Below are positions 1 to 11,800 of a DNA stretch of 64,000 bases, one piece after another; positions within the stretch are counted from its first letter, which is position 1, and every line of letters begins with the position of its first letter. The translations under genes were made by a program, and so were the position numbers. Source of the DNA: Glandiceps talaboti (Eukaryota > Hemichordata > Enteropneusta > Spengelidae); the NCBI RefSeq assembly GCF_964340395.1, contig NC_135560.1:12256598-12320597 (forward strand), written 5' to 3'. Under the pieces are notes generated by a model. It did no database searches, was not told the origin of the DNA, and saw nothing but the letters and a program-made list of their open reading frames with translations.

Positions 1-316
1 ATACCTGTATGATAGTTATGAGAATAGGTATGCATTGCTGTTCCTTCAAAAGGTAGAGAGTCCAAGGAACTCCATGAATCTTACAGGCTGATGTATACCT
101 ATGTTTATAATCCCTATGTCTTTTAAAGCCTGAAAATTACTCATGCTAAAGAGAATTAGTCTGAAAGGCCCACTTATGTAATCACTCTCTACCCCCACAG
201 AGAGTGCACATTATATAAGTGGAAGTTAAGGCTGGATCTTTCAGGCTAAAAGAGAATGTAACTATTCACTCTTTGAATTTACATTACACTTTATCTGTTT
301 TCTTCATCTTTTTCAG
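1..316 (+). other. IQCH: IQCH intron, 5' side cut by the window edge
   Basis: Non-coding sequence ending in a pyrimidine-rich stretch and AG at 315-316, the acceptor of the first IQCH exon in the window. I see no exon in it. Confidence 0.7.
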
Positions 317-458
317 AGCCATTCAATGTGTCTATCAACCCTTTTAAAATACAGTCCTAAGGCTTTACAAAGGATACAGAATTTAATCAAAGGAAGAGAT
401 GCATACATTGTACCTGGAGTTATGCATAAAGATGATCTTTCATTGGCTGATATCTTAG
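317..458 (+). CDS. IQCH: IQCH exon a
   Basis: Acceptor TTTCAG at 311-316, donor GTAAGA at 459. Encodes [20 protein letters not shown] onward to DDLSLADIL and ends one base into a codon (phase 1). Confidence 0.9.
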
Positions 459-3400
459 GTAAGACTGTCTGTCTATAGACACGCTGTAAGTTGTGGCGTG
501 AAGGTGCAACAAAGAATTTGCACTTTACAATGTGTATGGCTTTTCTGATTGATACAGATATAACAAGTAAGCATGTCTATATAGTTTGAAGTTAGGTATG
601 CATTTCATTTCCTCAAAAGTCAATGAAACACATTCTTTGCAACCTACTTAGAAACTTGACCATTTTAAAATTTGTCGTAAATGGAAATCATATGAATACT
701 TGCAAGTGATCTTCAGATTACTAAGGGTCTGTATGCCATTTCAATTTGGCAGTAAACAGTCTTGTTGCAAGCGAACATAGTAGTAAATAGGAGATGTGAT
801 CACCCCTGTGTAGCAAATAGAGACGAGTTTGTCGCAAAAGCTACACTCAGTCAAACTACAATGGTAAGCCAACTCGGAGACTTGATATAATGTGATTGTA
901 AACACCATGAATGACAATGTTACAGACATGACATGTGAAACTTGAACAGTTAATTAACAAAATAGCCAGATGAATGAGTCAATACAGAGGTTTCATTTGG
1001 CAATATACATATTACAAATCTCATTGTATATGCATGAAACCTATAGGAATATAACCTAGGAATATGTAACGTTAACAACAAGTCCAGTATTGAACTTCCA
1101 GCTCTTAAACGTTATTTCTATGAGGTTCATGCACATACATTGAGATTTACCAGAGGTGTATTTAGAAGATACTTACATTGATGTTGTCAAAGAATTCACT
1201 AACACATAAGGAAGGTTATTAATCTATGTTTTGTTGTTTGTATCTGTAGATGTTCCAATGTTAGCATCAGAACCAGACATTGCTCAACTTTATAGTACCA
1301 AGTCAGGTTCCAAGAGAGTGTTTGCCAGTGGAAAGGTCGAAGTTCCACCTAGTGAATATGATGTATACAGTCTACCACAGGTAATACACCAATCAGATTA
1401 TCAACTCAACCTTGTTCTCCCTAAACAATAATGGTAGAGTCAATTTGAAATTTGCATGACAAAGAAATCATGCGTTTATGTAAATATGTTCGAAAAAGTC
1501 ACAGGATGGTCCACACCCATTCTGTAATGCCCTGGGAAGAACTCTGAACTTGGTGTGTGATTAATTTTTTTTTTTTTTTTTTTAAACATTTCAGCACATT
1601 TTGTTCATAGCACATCAATTTTGATGTCAAGAAAAGAATATCAAACTAAGGCTTGCAAACAAAATAAATTTGGTTAAAGACTGCCATTTTTGATTGAAGA
1701 AATGAACATGGGCATATCAAATACAGTTTGTTAAAAATTCAAAACTGGAAAATTGATCTTTGTCTGATTGAAAGAATGGAGGTGGGCATATCAGGTACAG
1801 TTCATTAAAAAATCTCAAACTACATTTTACAGCTTTCTAACTGTGTAATTTGTGTTTATTTTCTAGTTACATGAATGTTTAGCACAGTTAGTGACAGAGA
1901 ATCTGGACGTCAAAAGATGGTTATTTAAATTAGATGATGAATTTGATGGCAGGGGAATTGCATACTGTGATGTATCAGTTAATCTGAAATGTTACACATG
2001 GGCAAAGAAAGAGGAACAGAGGTATGGAGAAAAATGGAGCAAGAAATGGGCACAGGTAAGTTTATAGTGGGTGGGTTTGGTGGATGGGTGAGGTGAGGTG
2101 AGTGAGTGAGTGAGTGAGTGAGTGAGTGAGTAAGGCAAATGAGCACATTAGGAGCTGGAAGGCAAGACAACCAATTTCATACAATCATATATCATTCTTT
2201 TATTCATTCCTCTATACATTGTATATATGAACAAGACAATCTTCTTGAATCTGTTCTGAGTTTTTGTTGTCTTTCTGTTTATTTAGGAAGCAGCATTTAT
2301 CAAGATTCATGCTGAGATCCCAGATGTTCTAGCCAAGAACAGTATACCTGTCAACACAGCTGTCTTCCCAACATGGGAAAAATTCCTGGAAGCTTTCCTT
2401 AGTCAAGGTAAAACACTAACTGTACATTTTGAGGGGAAAAAACTTCCATCATTCAGAACAACATCAAGAGCTGTCTATACTTTGTACATCTATTGATTGT
2501 AGAACATGTAATAGAAAGCAGTCTATACATAAGTACATACATACATACATACATACATACATACATACATACATACATACATACATAGTAACGTACATAC
2601 ATACGTACATACACACACACACACACACGTACATGCACACGTACGGTTTTAGTTGACATGGATGTTAATTTTGTTGTGAAGTTTAGATTGTGTTTGTGTT
2701 AGGTCAATAACACCGTCTTCAAACAAAAACAATCTATAAAGCAGAAAACAAAGAAGATGAAAAAAAATTTTTAAATGAACCATAAAGAGTAAATAATTGA
2801 TATTGTTCACTTGAGTATTTGATACATGTATTTGTCTTTGTCTACACCAGGTGGTGTTATCGAGGCCTGTCCACCCTCAGAAAGTGTTACAGCATTATCA
2901 GTAGATATGCTAATAGAACCAACCGGCAAGATCAACGTTATCTCATGTGGTGACCAAATCCATGCTGAAACTCCATTTATGTCCTGGGGTATTTCAGTTC
3001 CACAATCATCCGTAGAACCAGCTGTATTAAGTGACGCTTGTCAGAAAGTAGGCAAGGCATGTCATCAGAGGGGAGTTGTTGGCTATTTCACTGCGGACTT
3101 TGTAACTTTCATTGATGCTAGGACGGTAGGTTTACCAAAGGTTATCTTTTGCATTGTGCTTGGTTTTCTAGTCTGTAAGGTATGCCAAGACAGGGCGCCC
3201 TCACACATCGGTCAAGCCCTCCCATTTCCAGACAATTTCAAATAGAGATGTAAAACCACAGATATCACACTTCAAGGTTTCTGGAGAAAAGAAGTTGTGA
3301 ACTTGGCTACGTCACATATTTTTGCAAGTTTTAAAGAAATGAATTAGGATAGAACATAAACAAAATAAATCACACCAGATATGCAAATGAAGCTCCAAAA

Positions 3401-5663
3401 TCAAAAGCAGGAACCAATGAAATTACACCAAATATGCAAATGAAGCACCAATTGACAGACGCACAGAATGTTGTATGCAAAATTTTCTTTTCTGTTTTAG
3501 AAAAGACATACATAGTATATTGCACAAATACAAACTACCACCATTGTCTTAAATTTAAAAACATTCTGTATATATATATATATATAACAGTTCCAGGAAC
3601 ACTTTACCCAGTTCCCTCTAATTAACATATTTTTGATTTGGTTAATTTTTCAGATGGAGCAGAAACTTTGGGCAATAGATTTGAATTTATCATATGGTGA
3701 CAGTATGGCCATGACTCAACTTATGCTGTATGTGACTGGTGGTAAACTAGACACCAAGAATTGTGTTCTTGAAGTACCACCACCTAAAAAGGAAAAGAAG
3801 ACAAAACGAAGGAGTCGATGGGATCCTGAAGAGCCGGAAGTAAGTCAAAAAACATGTCCCGATTATTTTTTCGATAACAACGAACCTTGAGAGATTCGAA
3901 TGAAAGCTATGTAGTGACTTCAAAAACTAGATTCCAGTGCGGTATCTCTTCTACTACAACAATGAACCTTTATGCAATGTGTCAAGATGCTTTAGACAGA
4001 TATTTTAAAACATTTTTATGATGGGGACCATAATTATATCAATGTATGTAATTATGATTTCCATTTTGTTAGATTGTCAAAATACTTGATGAGACACAAT
4101 ATTTTCTCATATGTTATGCGTTATAAGCTTCAGTTGCCCAGCAACTACTCTTGATGGTCGTGGCAAGATTGTGTGCATATATACTGTGTTATTGTTTTTT
4201 GCTTATGATATAAACTGTTGTTTCTTTGACAGGCACCACCAAACATAAATCGATTTGCTGTGATGAGTACAAGGCTACTGCACACCAATCTTGCTGTTGT
4301 TCACTACAGTGTGTTCTTCCAAATGTGCAGGGCACATGGTATAGGCTTTGATATCAAGGTAAACCATATATTTGATGCATATCACTTTAGTTAGAACAAG
4401 GTAATCAGTGACATGAATAAATAAATCCAGGTCCTAAAAGGAATGTAGATTACGTTAAAAGTAGAATCTGAGGTGACTATTATAAAGGCAGATTGCAAGC
4501 ATTTTGTAGAGTATAAACATCACAAGAAAATGGCAAACTTTGTGAATGAAGTTAGTGAAAAGAAAAGCATGTCTAATGAGAAAGATACACTGAAAAGAGA
4601 GCTGCTGTAGAGAAACACTAAGAAATTGTTAACCATAATTGAAGAGTAGCTGACAGAAAAAAATTGTTTACAAGACAAGACATCAGAAACTCTGGATACC
4701 AGTGTACATTGCACACAATAAACAGCAGATTTTGAGAACTAGAAATATTCACTGACATATTGTGCATGTATTAAAGTGAAAGAATGAATGCCAAATGCCT
4801 TACTCTGGTTATGCCAATATCATTTTTAAACCAACTACTTTGTACTGTTTTTCAGTAAACTTAATACTCAGTTTGGTATGTTGTGTGTTTCAGGAGAAGC
4901 AAGGCACAGTCTTCACTTTGATTGACAGTTTCAAACGTGAGGGTATTGGTATGTTGACGATAGGTGAAGAACTACAGGGATCACTGGCTACATTTGCAAG
5001 AAATCTCTCGGTCATCCATCAAGAAATCTCGGCGCCAAACATGCAAGGTCAAACAAACTTCAAGGTAAGTTGAGCTTATCGTGTAGTACAGGTCGTGTCA
5101 TCCCTAGTAGTATTGATTTTTGGTTCAGTCCATTTGTTTTCATAGCAAAGGTTGACTCAGTTATTTGCACATGGGTAAAATGGCATTTGTAATTTATGTG
5201 TAAGTCGCGGGTAAGCAGTTGAACTTCAGAACGAGTTAGTATATGCTGTCAAATTCTGTTTTAATCGAGGGGCTCGATTTCCACATTTCATTTTCTTAGT
5301 CATTTGTGTTTTGATGTACATTCACAACAACTCATAAACTATACTATTTTTCTGTGTTTGATATGTATGACCTGTGATTTTAGGATATTTGCAATATATT
5401 TTTCAGTTTTTTTCTTGCAATTGAAATAAAATGTAAGAAGTAAATTTACTGAGTCCAAATTAGCTCCAATGTTTGAATCCCATGGTTTTTCCTAATCTGA
5501 CCTTTAACCTTTCCATACACAGGCTGCTATTGAAGATATAGAGGGTATTCTTGGAACGACTATACAGAACGTAGACAGAGCAAAACAAGAACAGGAAGAA
5601 AGAGAATTAGCAAGAGACAAGAAGAGAGCTGAAGAAATATCCGCAGCTTCCATGCAAAGTTAA
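317..5663 (+). CDS. IQCH: IQCH (IQ motif-containing protein H), C-terminal half, nine exons
   Basis: Exons 317-458, 1250-1380, 1867-2055, 2287-2407, 2851-3125, 3654-3839, 4233-4358, 4894-5064 and 5523-5663 all have GT..AG boundaries and matching phases. They join to 1482 nt, that is 493 aa plus TAA. The product follows the C-terminal half of vertebrate IQCH (about 1000 aa) almost without gaps, including [39 protein letters not shown] and [11 protein letters not shown]. The order [11 protein letters not shown] then [12 protein letters not shown] resembles an ATP-grasp fold, with Asp/Asn in the place of metal ligands (inference). The N-terminal calmodulin-binding IQ motif that names the family lies upstream of the window. 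In mammals IQCH is testis-enriched and reported to be needed for sperm formation. The C-terminus is a charged, Lys/Glu/Arg-rich, probably helical tail. It converges on the TMEM53-like gene. Confidence 0.93.
1250..1380 (+). CDS. IQCH: IQCH exon b
   Basis: Acceptor TCTGTAG, donor CAG|GTAATA. Encodes the [20 protein letters not shown] block and ends in phase 0. Confidence 0.92.
1867..2055 (+). CDS. IQCH: IQCH exon c
   Basis: Acceptor TTTTCTAG, donor CAG|GTAAGT. Exactly 63 codons, with [20 protein letters not shown] and EKWSKKWAQ. Confidence 0.92.
2095..2131. repeat. (GAGT)n microsatellite
   Basis: Uninterrupted GAGT units in the IQCH intron directly after the exon ending at 2055. Confidence 0.9.
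2287..2407 (+). CDS. IQCH: IQCH exon d
   Basis: Acceptor TTATTTAG, donor CAAG|GTAAAA. Encodes [18 protein letters not shown] to FLEAFLSQ and ends in phase 1. Confidence 0.9.
2531..2645. repeat. (ACAT)n / (AC)n compound microsatellite
   Basis: About fifteen ACAT units, a short interruption, then a CA run, inside an IQCH intron. Apparent open frames on both strands here are repeat artefacts. Confidence 0.9.
2851..3125 (+). CDS. IQCH: IQCH exon e
   Basis: Acceptor CTACACCAG, donor ACG|GTAGGT. Encodes [13 protein letters not shown] through GDQIHAE to [18 protein letters not shown]. Open reading continues past the donor to 3245, but family conservation stops at the donor and resumes in the next exon. 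Confidence 0.92.
3654..3839 (+). CDS. IQCH: IQCH exon f
   Basis: Acceptor TTTTTCAG, donor GAA|GTAAGT. 62 codons: [17 protein letters not shown], then a lineage-variable basic stretch [18 protein letters not shown]. Confidence 0.92.
4233..4358 (+). CDS. IQCH: IQCH exon g
   Basis: Acceptor TTTGACAG, donor AAG|GTAAAC. 42 codons, ending [15 protein letters not shown]. Confidence 0.92.
4894..5064 (+). CDS. IQCH: IQCH exon h
   Basis: Acceptor TGTGTTTCAG, donor AAG|GTAAGT. 57 codons carrying the most conserved block: [20 protein letters not shown] and [16 protein letters not shown]. Confidence 0.94.
5523..5663 (+). CDS. IQCH: IQCH terminal coding exon
   Basis: Acceptor CCATACACAG. 46 codons then [18 protein letters not shown] followed by a charged tail rich in E, R and K. 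Confidence 0.9.
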   Translation, partial: AAIEDIEGILGTTIQNVDRAKQEQEERELARDKKRAEEISAASMQS

Positions 5664-8118
5664 TTCAAAACTATTCCCAAAATGTCGTAAATGAAATCAA
5701 AGTTGCATTCCATGACAAAATGTTGTCTTTTCTCACAAGTATCCTACGTTAGGAAATCAAATATTTTTATTTTGCCATAAATCTCACTCTGATAACATAA
5801 AGTAACGAACAGATCTTCCAGACGTTTTTTTCTCTAAAATCCAGTCTATCTGCCTGAAAATGTTGAAATCTTCCATTTTTCTAACACAAGGAAACTATCT
5901 TCCACTTTTGAGATCTTTCTACTTCAACTCTGCCAAACTTTTCTAGAAACTTTTCCATCTCTTTTGATATGTAACTAATAGATCATAACTGATAAATCAA
6001 TTTAAAATGAATAAGGAAGTGTAAAAATTTGCTATTTTTGTATAAAATCCAAAGAATCGTGTTTTTTGTTTTTTTATAGTTGTAAAACTTGTAAATATGT
6101 ATAAAGAGTTGTGAACATTTCGTGGATTTTTTTGTAGTCGTATTAATCTGTGCGAGAAAGATGTCAGTATTTGTATAAGTCCCTTTATAGTTTGCCTTCG
6201 CCATACTTTTATATAGAATTCCATAGCAACGTCCACTGACAGAAGATACTTTGCTGTAAAAGTGGAGGAAAGCAATTTGAAACTCCCACCACAGACAGGG
6301 TTAGATATGTTATTTTAAGTTCCTTTCCAGTGTGTTTATGTTCACCTCTCATTATCCTATCTCTAAACAAGAATTGTCCATCCATCTATAGATCCACTGC
6401 AAAACTAGCGACAGCACATCAACTTTGAACTTTGACGTGGTCCCCTAGCATACTAGGCAATGACTTTCTGACGTTTGTGTATATAACTCTCAATGACCAC
6501 ATCATTTCCAACAACCATCAAGCAGATTAATCAAAACAACATGCAATTATTGTGTCAAGTTTACATTTATTTTTTGGAGATATTATGGAGTTTTCTCCAT
6601 GATACCAATATAACAACTAATTTCTGAATATCCCAATCTTGCTAATTATTGAATAAGTATCAACTTCAAAACTTTCTGAGGTACAGAAAATGGCTATTTT
6701 CATCAATACAATATCAGTAATAAAAGATAGTTACACTAAATAAAAAGACATTTCACAATATAATACAAATAAATGCATGCAGAAAACACATGTTTAAATT
6801 CATGTCCAAGTTTTTTAAATTCTGACGAAATAATGACAGAAATCTCGCATGAAATGAAAAATATTGCAGTAGAATGTAGATTTGTACATTAATTAAAATA
6901 CAACTGTTGATAATTTTTAATAACATCATTGGACAACTTCTGTCCATTTCCACCCCTCTATTAATATTTAAGTGGAACAGTCTTCTATCTATCACATACA
7001 TATAGGTTCATACCATTGAAATTTTACAACAGCCTGGGGGTGAACAGCTTTGAGCCATGCTACTATCTTTCAAACCATAAAGGGGGTGATCACTGTCAGT
7101 CTTTAAATGAAAAAAAAAAAAAATGTTTAGATTCTGTAAATATTTCTTCTCTTTACTGATAGTCAGTGACTCTTTGTGGAAATAAAGGTAATATATTTTG
7201 ACTTTTTCGATAAATATTTTCACATCACATCTATAAAGTGTCACATGTATGTGAGCATACACTGATGCAATTTTTTTTTTACTATGGCAATTAAATGTGG
7301 ATTTTTTTATCACTGTTTAACACTGACATTCCTAGCTGTGCAATTACAGATGAAAATCGATATATTTTGTGATTTTGTAAATTTGTAACTGCTAAAATTT
7401 GTTGTTTGTCTACAATAAAGTATATTGTCGTATACATTTTATGATTCTGTGATCTGGTGCCTCTCTTTTCTTTGAAATATTATGACTGTCCGTGGGGCGG
7501 CGCTGGGACACATACTTAGTAATCTTGCCTGAATTGGTGGATATATGAAATATAATACCACTTGGGAGTTTACTCATTTGCATGAACAACTTTTGGTTCA
7601 CGATTTCTCATTGAGATAGACAGGGTGAAGAGATGTGATACATGCATTTTAAGTTATTGTACTAAAATGTCATTATCATTCTAAATCCGGAAAGAGAAGG
7701 CATCACCTCATCTGTTTAGATAAATATCCCACCCCACCTACCCCTGAGTTCTAAGTAGCATTATAGTAGATATGAATTATGTTTTTTGATGAGAAATTAT
7801 TCTCGAAGATTTCATTTCTAAAAACATGAACAGCAGAGGTAGCGGTAGGAGAGATGGCGGCATCATTTCCAGGCAACATCTCCCTAGATCATGCCACATG
7901 TAATATCTAGACTATTGGTATCTTTAATAGTATTCGCTTGTATAAATCAAGCAATGTTACATGTCCATGTGCTCTGTTTCAAGTATTGCAACACAAGCCC
8001 AAAGTGGGACCCAAACAGTGTTCTGTTTTAAGTATTCCACCCCAAACCTAAAGTTGGACCTGAGCATTGCTCTGTTTCAAGTATTCAAACCCAAGTCTAA
8101 AAGTACAACCTGAGCAGA
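5664..8118. other. IQCH 3' UTR and tail-to-tail intergenic region
   Basis: No further conserved coding sequence. AATAAA hexamers on the + strand at 6719-6724 and 7414-7419 are candidate IQCH polyadenylation signals. The low-complexity T/A-rich sequence holds only short random open frames. Confidence 0.5.
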
Positions 8119-8861
8119 CTACAACTTTGATATGGTTTTATCAACACCCATACCAATCTTGTCTAGAAAATTTTCCAAAATTTCTTCATACTCCTCAGGA
8201 TAGTTCTTTAAATGTTGTGCATGAATAGACTTTGGCCAACACTTGTAATTGACATCATAGCCATGACCTTTCAGTGATGTCATCACTGAGTCCAATGAGT
8301 CTGGGTCACACATTGGGTCTGTCAGGCAATAAAAAAACAGGTAGGGAGCCCTCACTGGTGAATTCTTGAAAGCTTCTATTCCTTTGTCGTAGTTTTCAAC
8401 AGTGACCTTACTTGTTAATGAGAAGTATGTCATCAGGGAGGTAGTGATTGTGGCACGCACAGCTCCATTTCTGTGGATTGAATTTGACACCCCTACTGCC
8501 ATCTGTTTCAAACCACCGACCACAACACTATCATAAACTTGACCTTGAACTTGTTGCAGTAAATGGGCATACTCAGGTTTTTTGGACAGCTCCACCAACA
8601 ACATGGCAAACATGTAACAACCTATAGAAAAGCCATGGATAATGAGTGGTCGATTCAAATGGTGTTCCTCTAAATACTTCAGCAGTTCAAGGCTGAAACT
8701 GCTAGCTTTAGGTGGCCATAAAAAGTGGGATGGCTGTGGTCGAATTGTTAAAATGTCACAGTTTCTTTTTGTATAAAATGGATGGAATTTCTGTAATGCT
8801 TTGGTCGTTGCTCCTAGCCACCCAAGCAATATCACAAGTGGTTTGGTTGGTGACTTTTCCC
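8119..8861 (-). CDS. TMEM53: TMEM53-like exon 2 (main coding exon)
   Basis: Acceptor TTATTTTCAG on the minus strand at 8871-8862. Carries all of the DUF829 domain and the stop. The open frame continues upstream to 9000, but that part (MSSSPSLQKYNP...) is intron. Confidence 0.85.
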
Positions 8862-11800
8862 CTGAAAATAAGCATATAGATGGTAAGAAAATTAACATAC
8901 GTAACTTTAGTTTCATGTATGTCTTTCCTTTTTTCAAAATACTGTGGAATACTTTTACTATCACTGGATTGTATTTTTGCAGACTTGGTGAAGATGACAC
9001 ATTGACATGAATTAATTTTTAACCTTTCTGTTTGTCAATATGTAATTAGTATGTTGACATGAGTTATCACCAAGGAAACAAGATAGTAGTGGTCGATCAC
9101 CACAAGACCACCTTCCAGTAATGTCCTTGATATTGTGAGTGCTTTAAAGATGATAACTTGGAACCCAGTGTATGAATCCCTCAGTCTTAGATTACTAGTA
9201 CTACTCCTGGGGGTGATACCATTGGCCAGTTCTGGTAGCGGTGTGCAGCCAATACTGTTAACCCCAGACTACATTATACAGCCATTCTGACCAAAAACCA
9301 ACATCCCCTTTTTAGAGTATTATAGTTTTTTTAGAAGATCAAATTTTAGACCAAAATAGATTTGTAGTAGTTCCATACTTTAAGGAAACGGTGGGTCACA
9401 AAATGTAGTTTTCACTCTTGTATTTTATTTTCCCAACATTTTGGGAAGATTAATGGCACAGTTATGATTTGGTAGACAATGGACCACACTTTAGACCAAG
9501 TAAAAATAAAAAAATAATGTACAGTGGACCCCATGTTAGACTCTTCAGTTAAAAAAAACAGACCCCACTTTAGACCAAAGGGAGAGAAAACATACTTCAA
9601 AGGGCGACAAATACATGTATACATATAGTCAAATAGAGGGAGTAGCAGGTGAAATTTACCTGGGTTCATCTGTCACTTTACTGGAGTTCTCGAACAACAT
9701 TATATTGTTGTAGAACTATTGTGAATCTGTACCTGTTTCAACCTATACTTCCCTTTTTCTGTAAATGAAGTTCTCTGACCTCAGTAAAAATCAAACTGTG
9801 ATGCATGGGTCAAATATCTGTACTTTGACATTCAATCAGCAAACATTTTGTAATGGCTTGAAGTTGAAGGACGCCTTGCTTTACAAATCCTAAATTCTTT
9901 TATAATGACTTTCTGTGGTGTAGCATACTTTGACATTGCAACTTATTAACCCCTACATTCCTAAAAAAAATTGTGTGGTTCCGATTATGCTCAATTTTAG
10001 AATCGGTGGGTAGGTAGATTTTTTATTTATTTATTTTTTATTCATGCTGGAGTGTCTAGTTCAGGTAGTTATGTTTTCTGTTGTTTTCCATACAGTCTCT
10101 GTGTTATTAGTTTCTTCCCATCTGATGTACAGCCATTACAGATTGGAAGAACATTTTTATATTATCCTTTTAAGTTGATATCAGTTCCGCATCCACTATT
10201 TCTCGTAATGTTTCTCAATTTTCAACTTTTTTTCTTCAAATACTTTTTAAAAAATTTAGGATCAGTAGTGAAAAACTAGGTGGGGTCAGGTGACTGGAAC
10301 CAAACAATATTTTTAGGCCTAATGAGACATACATATTTCTTTGACCACACCTGTGTGTCTGATAGTAACATGAAATAATGTAGTCTTGCTGCTAGACGTT
10401 CGGGCTTTCTTTCGATGCTATAACTATAAGCGAACGAAGTTCGCATGTGAGGGCTTGCCCGAACAGTCTAGCGAATGTCATTTTCAGACCGGACATTCCA
10501 TTGAGATTACGATAAGCGGTGGGTTGGGCCATATATGCATATATATACTTTAATATATTCAATCTCTGCATGCAGGTGTTGACAAATACATTTATGTCAT
10601 TACTATGTCTTATCAGTTTATGGTAATTGTGTTTGATGAGTGTGTAGACGTTGTCATTCACACATTTTAGTTAACGCATGGGTGGTTATTTTTACAAGCC
10701 CCTCCTTAAGATGAATATGCATGAAAATTTAGTTATTGTCCTCTGTTTGTGCTTGTCGCTAATACGGTTCTCTGATTGGCAGTTATTTGTATCCTGATGA
10801 CATTCGCTAGACCTCGGATGTTCCATCCTCGATAGCGTTGTTCGGCTGTGTGTCGTATTTTATCAGAAGAACATCCGAGGGCTAGCTGATAGACTAGAAA
10901 TAATGTTGACATAGTAATAACAGAGTTTGTCCAATAATGTAAACCACAACCCCCATGCTATCACTAAAATGTAAATGAATGTTAAATAACAATACCTAAT
11001 AGGATGTTCCCACAGGCACTTGAATCAATCTGTATAATTTTTTTTCTTTTTAAGTGTATAGTAAAAAAAAAACAATGTACAGATTACTTCAAGTGCCTGT
11101 GGTTGTTCCCTTGTTCTATTCTCAGTGGAAAAAAAACTGCTGCATATTTAATTTGAAAATCATGGTGGTAATTATAGTTGGTTTTTTTATAATGATGAAG
11201 AAATTGTAGTTCTGTACCTTTTTGTTGGTCAGGGAGAGACGTCAATTCCATATATTTGTGAACTCTTACTGTACGACTTGACATGTTTCTCTTCAGGTAG
11301 TTTGAATTTGTTGTAATATCACTCCTCAAAGACTGAAAAAAAATAATAAGAAAGTTATTCTCAATGTTAAATAGTATATGATTCTGATTTATACCCCTGG
11401 GAAACTGACCATGTTAAACTGTGTACTTGGACAAAAACATCAGAGTAGAAACTACTGCTGTACCAGTTGTATACACTATGATAAATGGGGACAAGGGTCA
11501 GAGTCAAGTTTTATACAACAAAAGCACAACCCACAACACCAAAGTAAAGCATTTTATTGTCTGTGTGTACCACAATCCTTTAGAGCATCCATATCAAATG
11601 TACATTGCTAACTGACTACATTATAAAGGCCACATGTTGGGCTTGTAATTAAACCAATTGAAACAGTACACTTTTAGACTTGATATGAATGCTATAAACG
11701 AGTGTAGTACACAGAGAAAGTGCTTTACTTCAGTGTTACTTATTGTATATTGTTAAGCCAGAGAAAAATGGACTAACCTACCCTAATTAAGGCTACTTCA

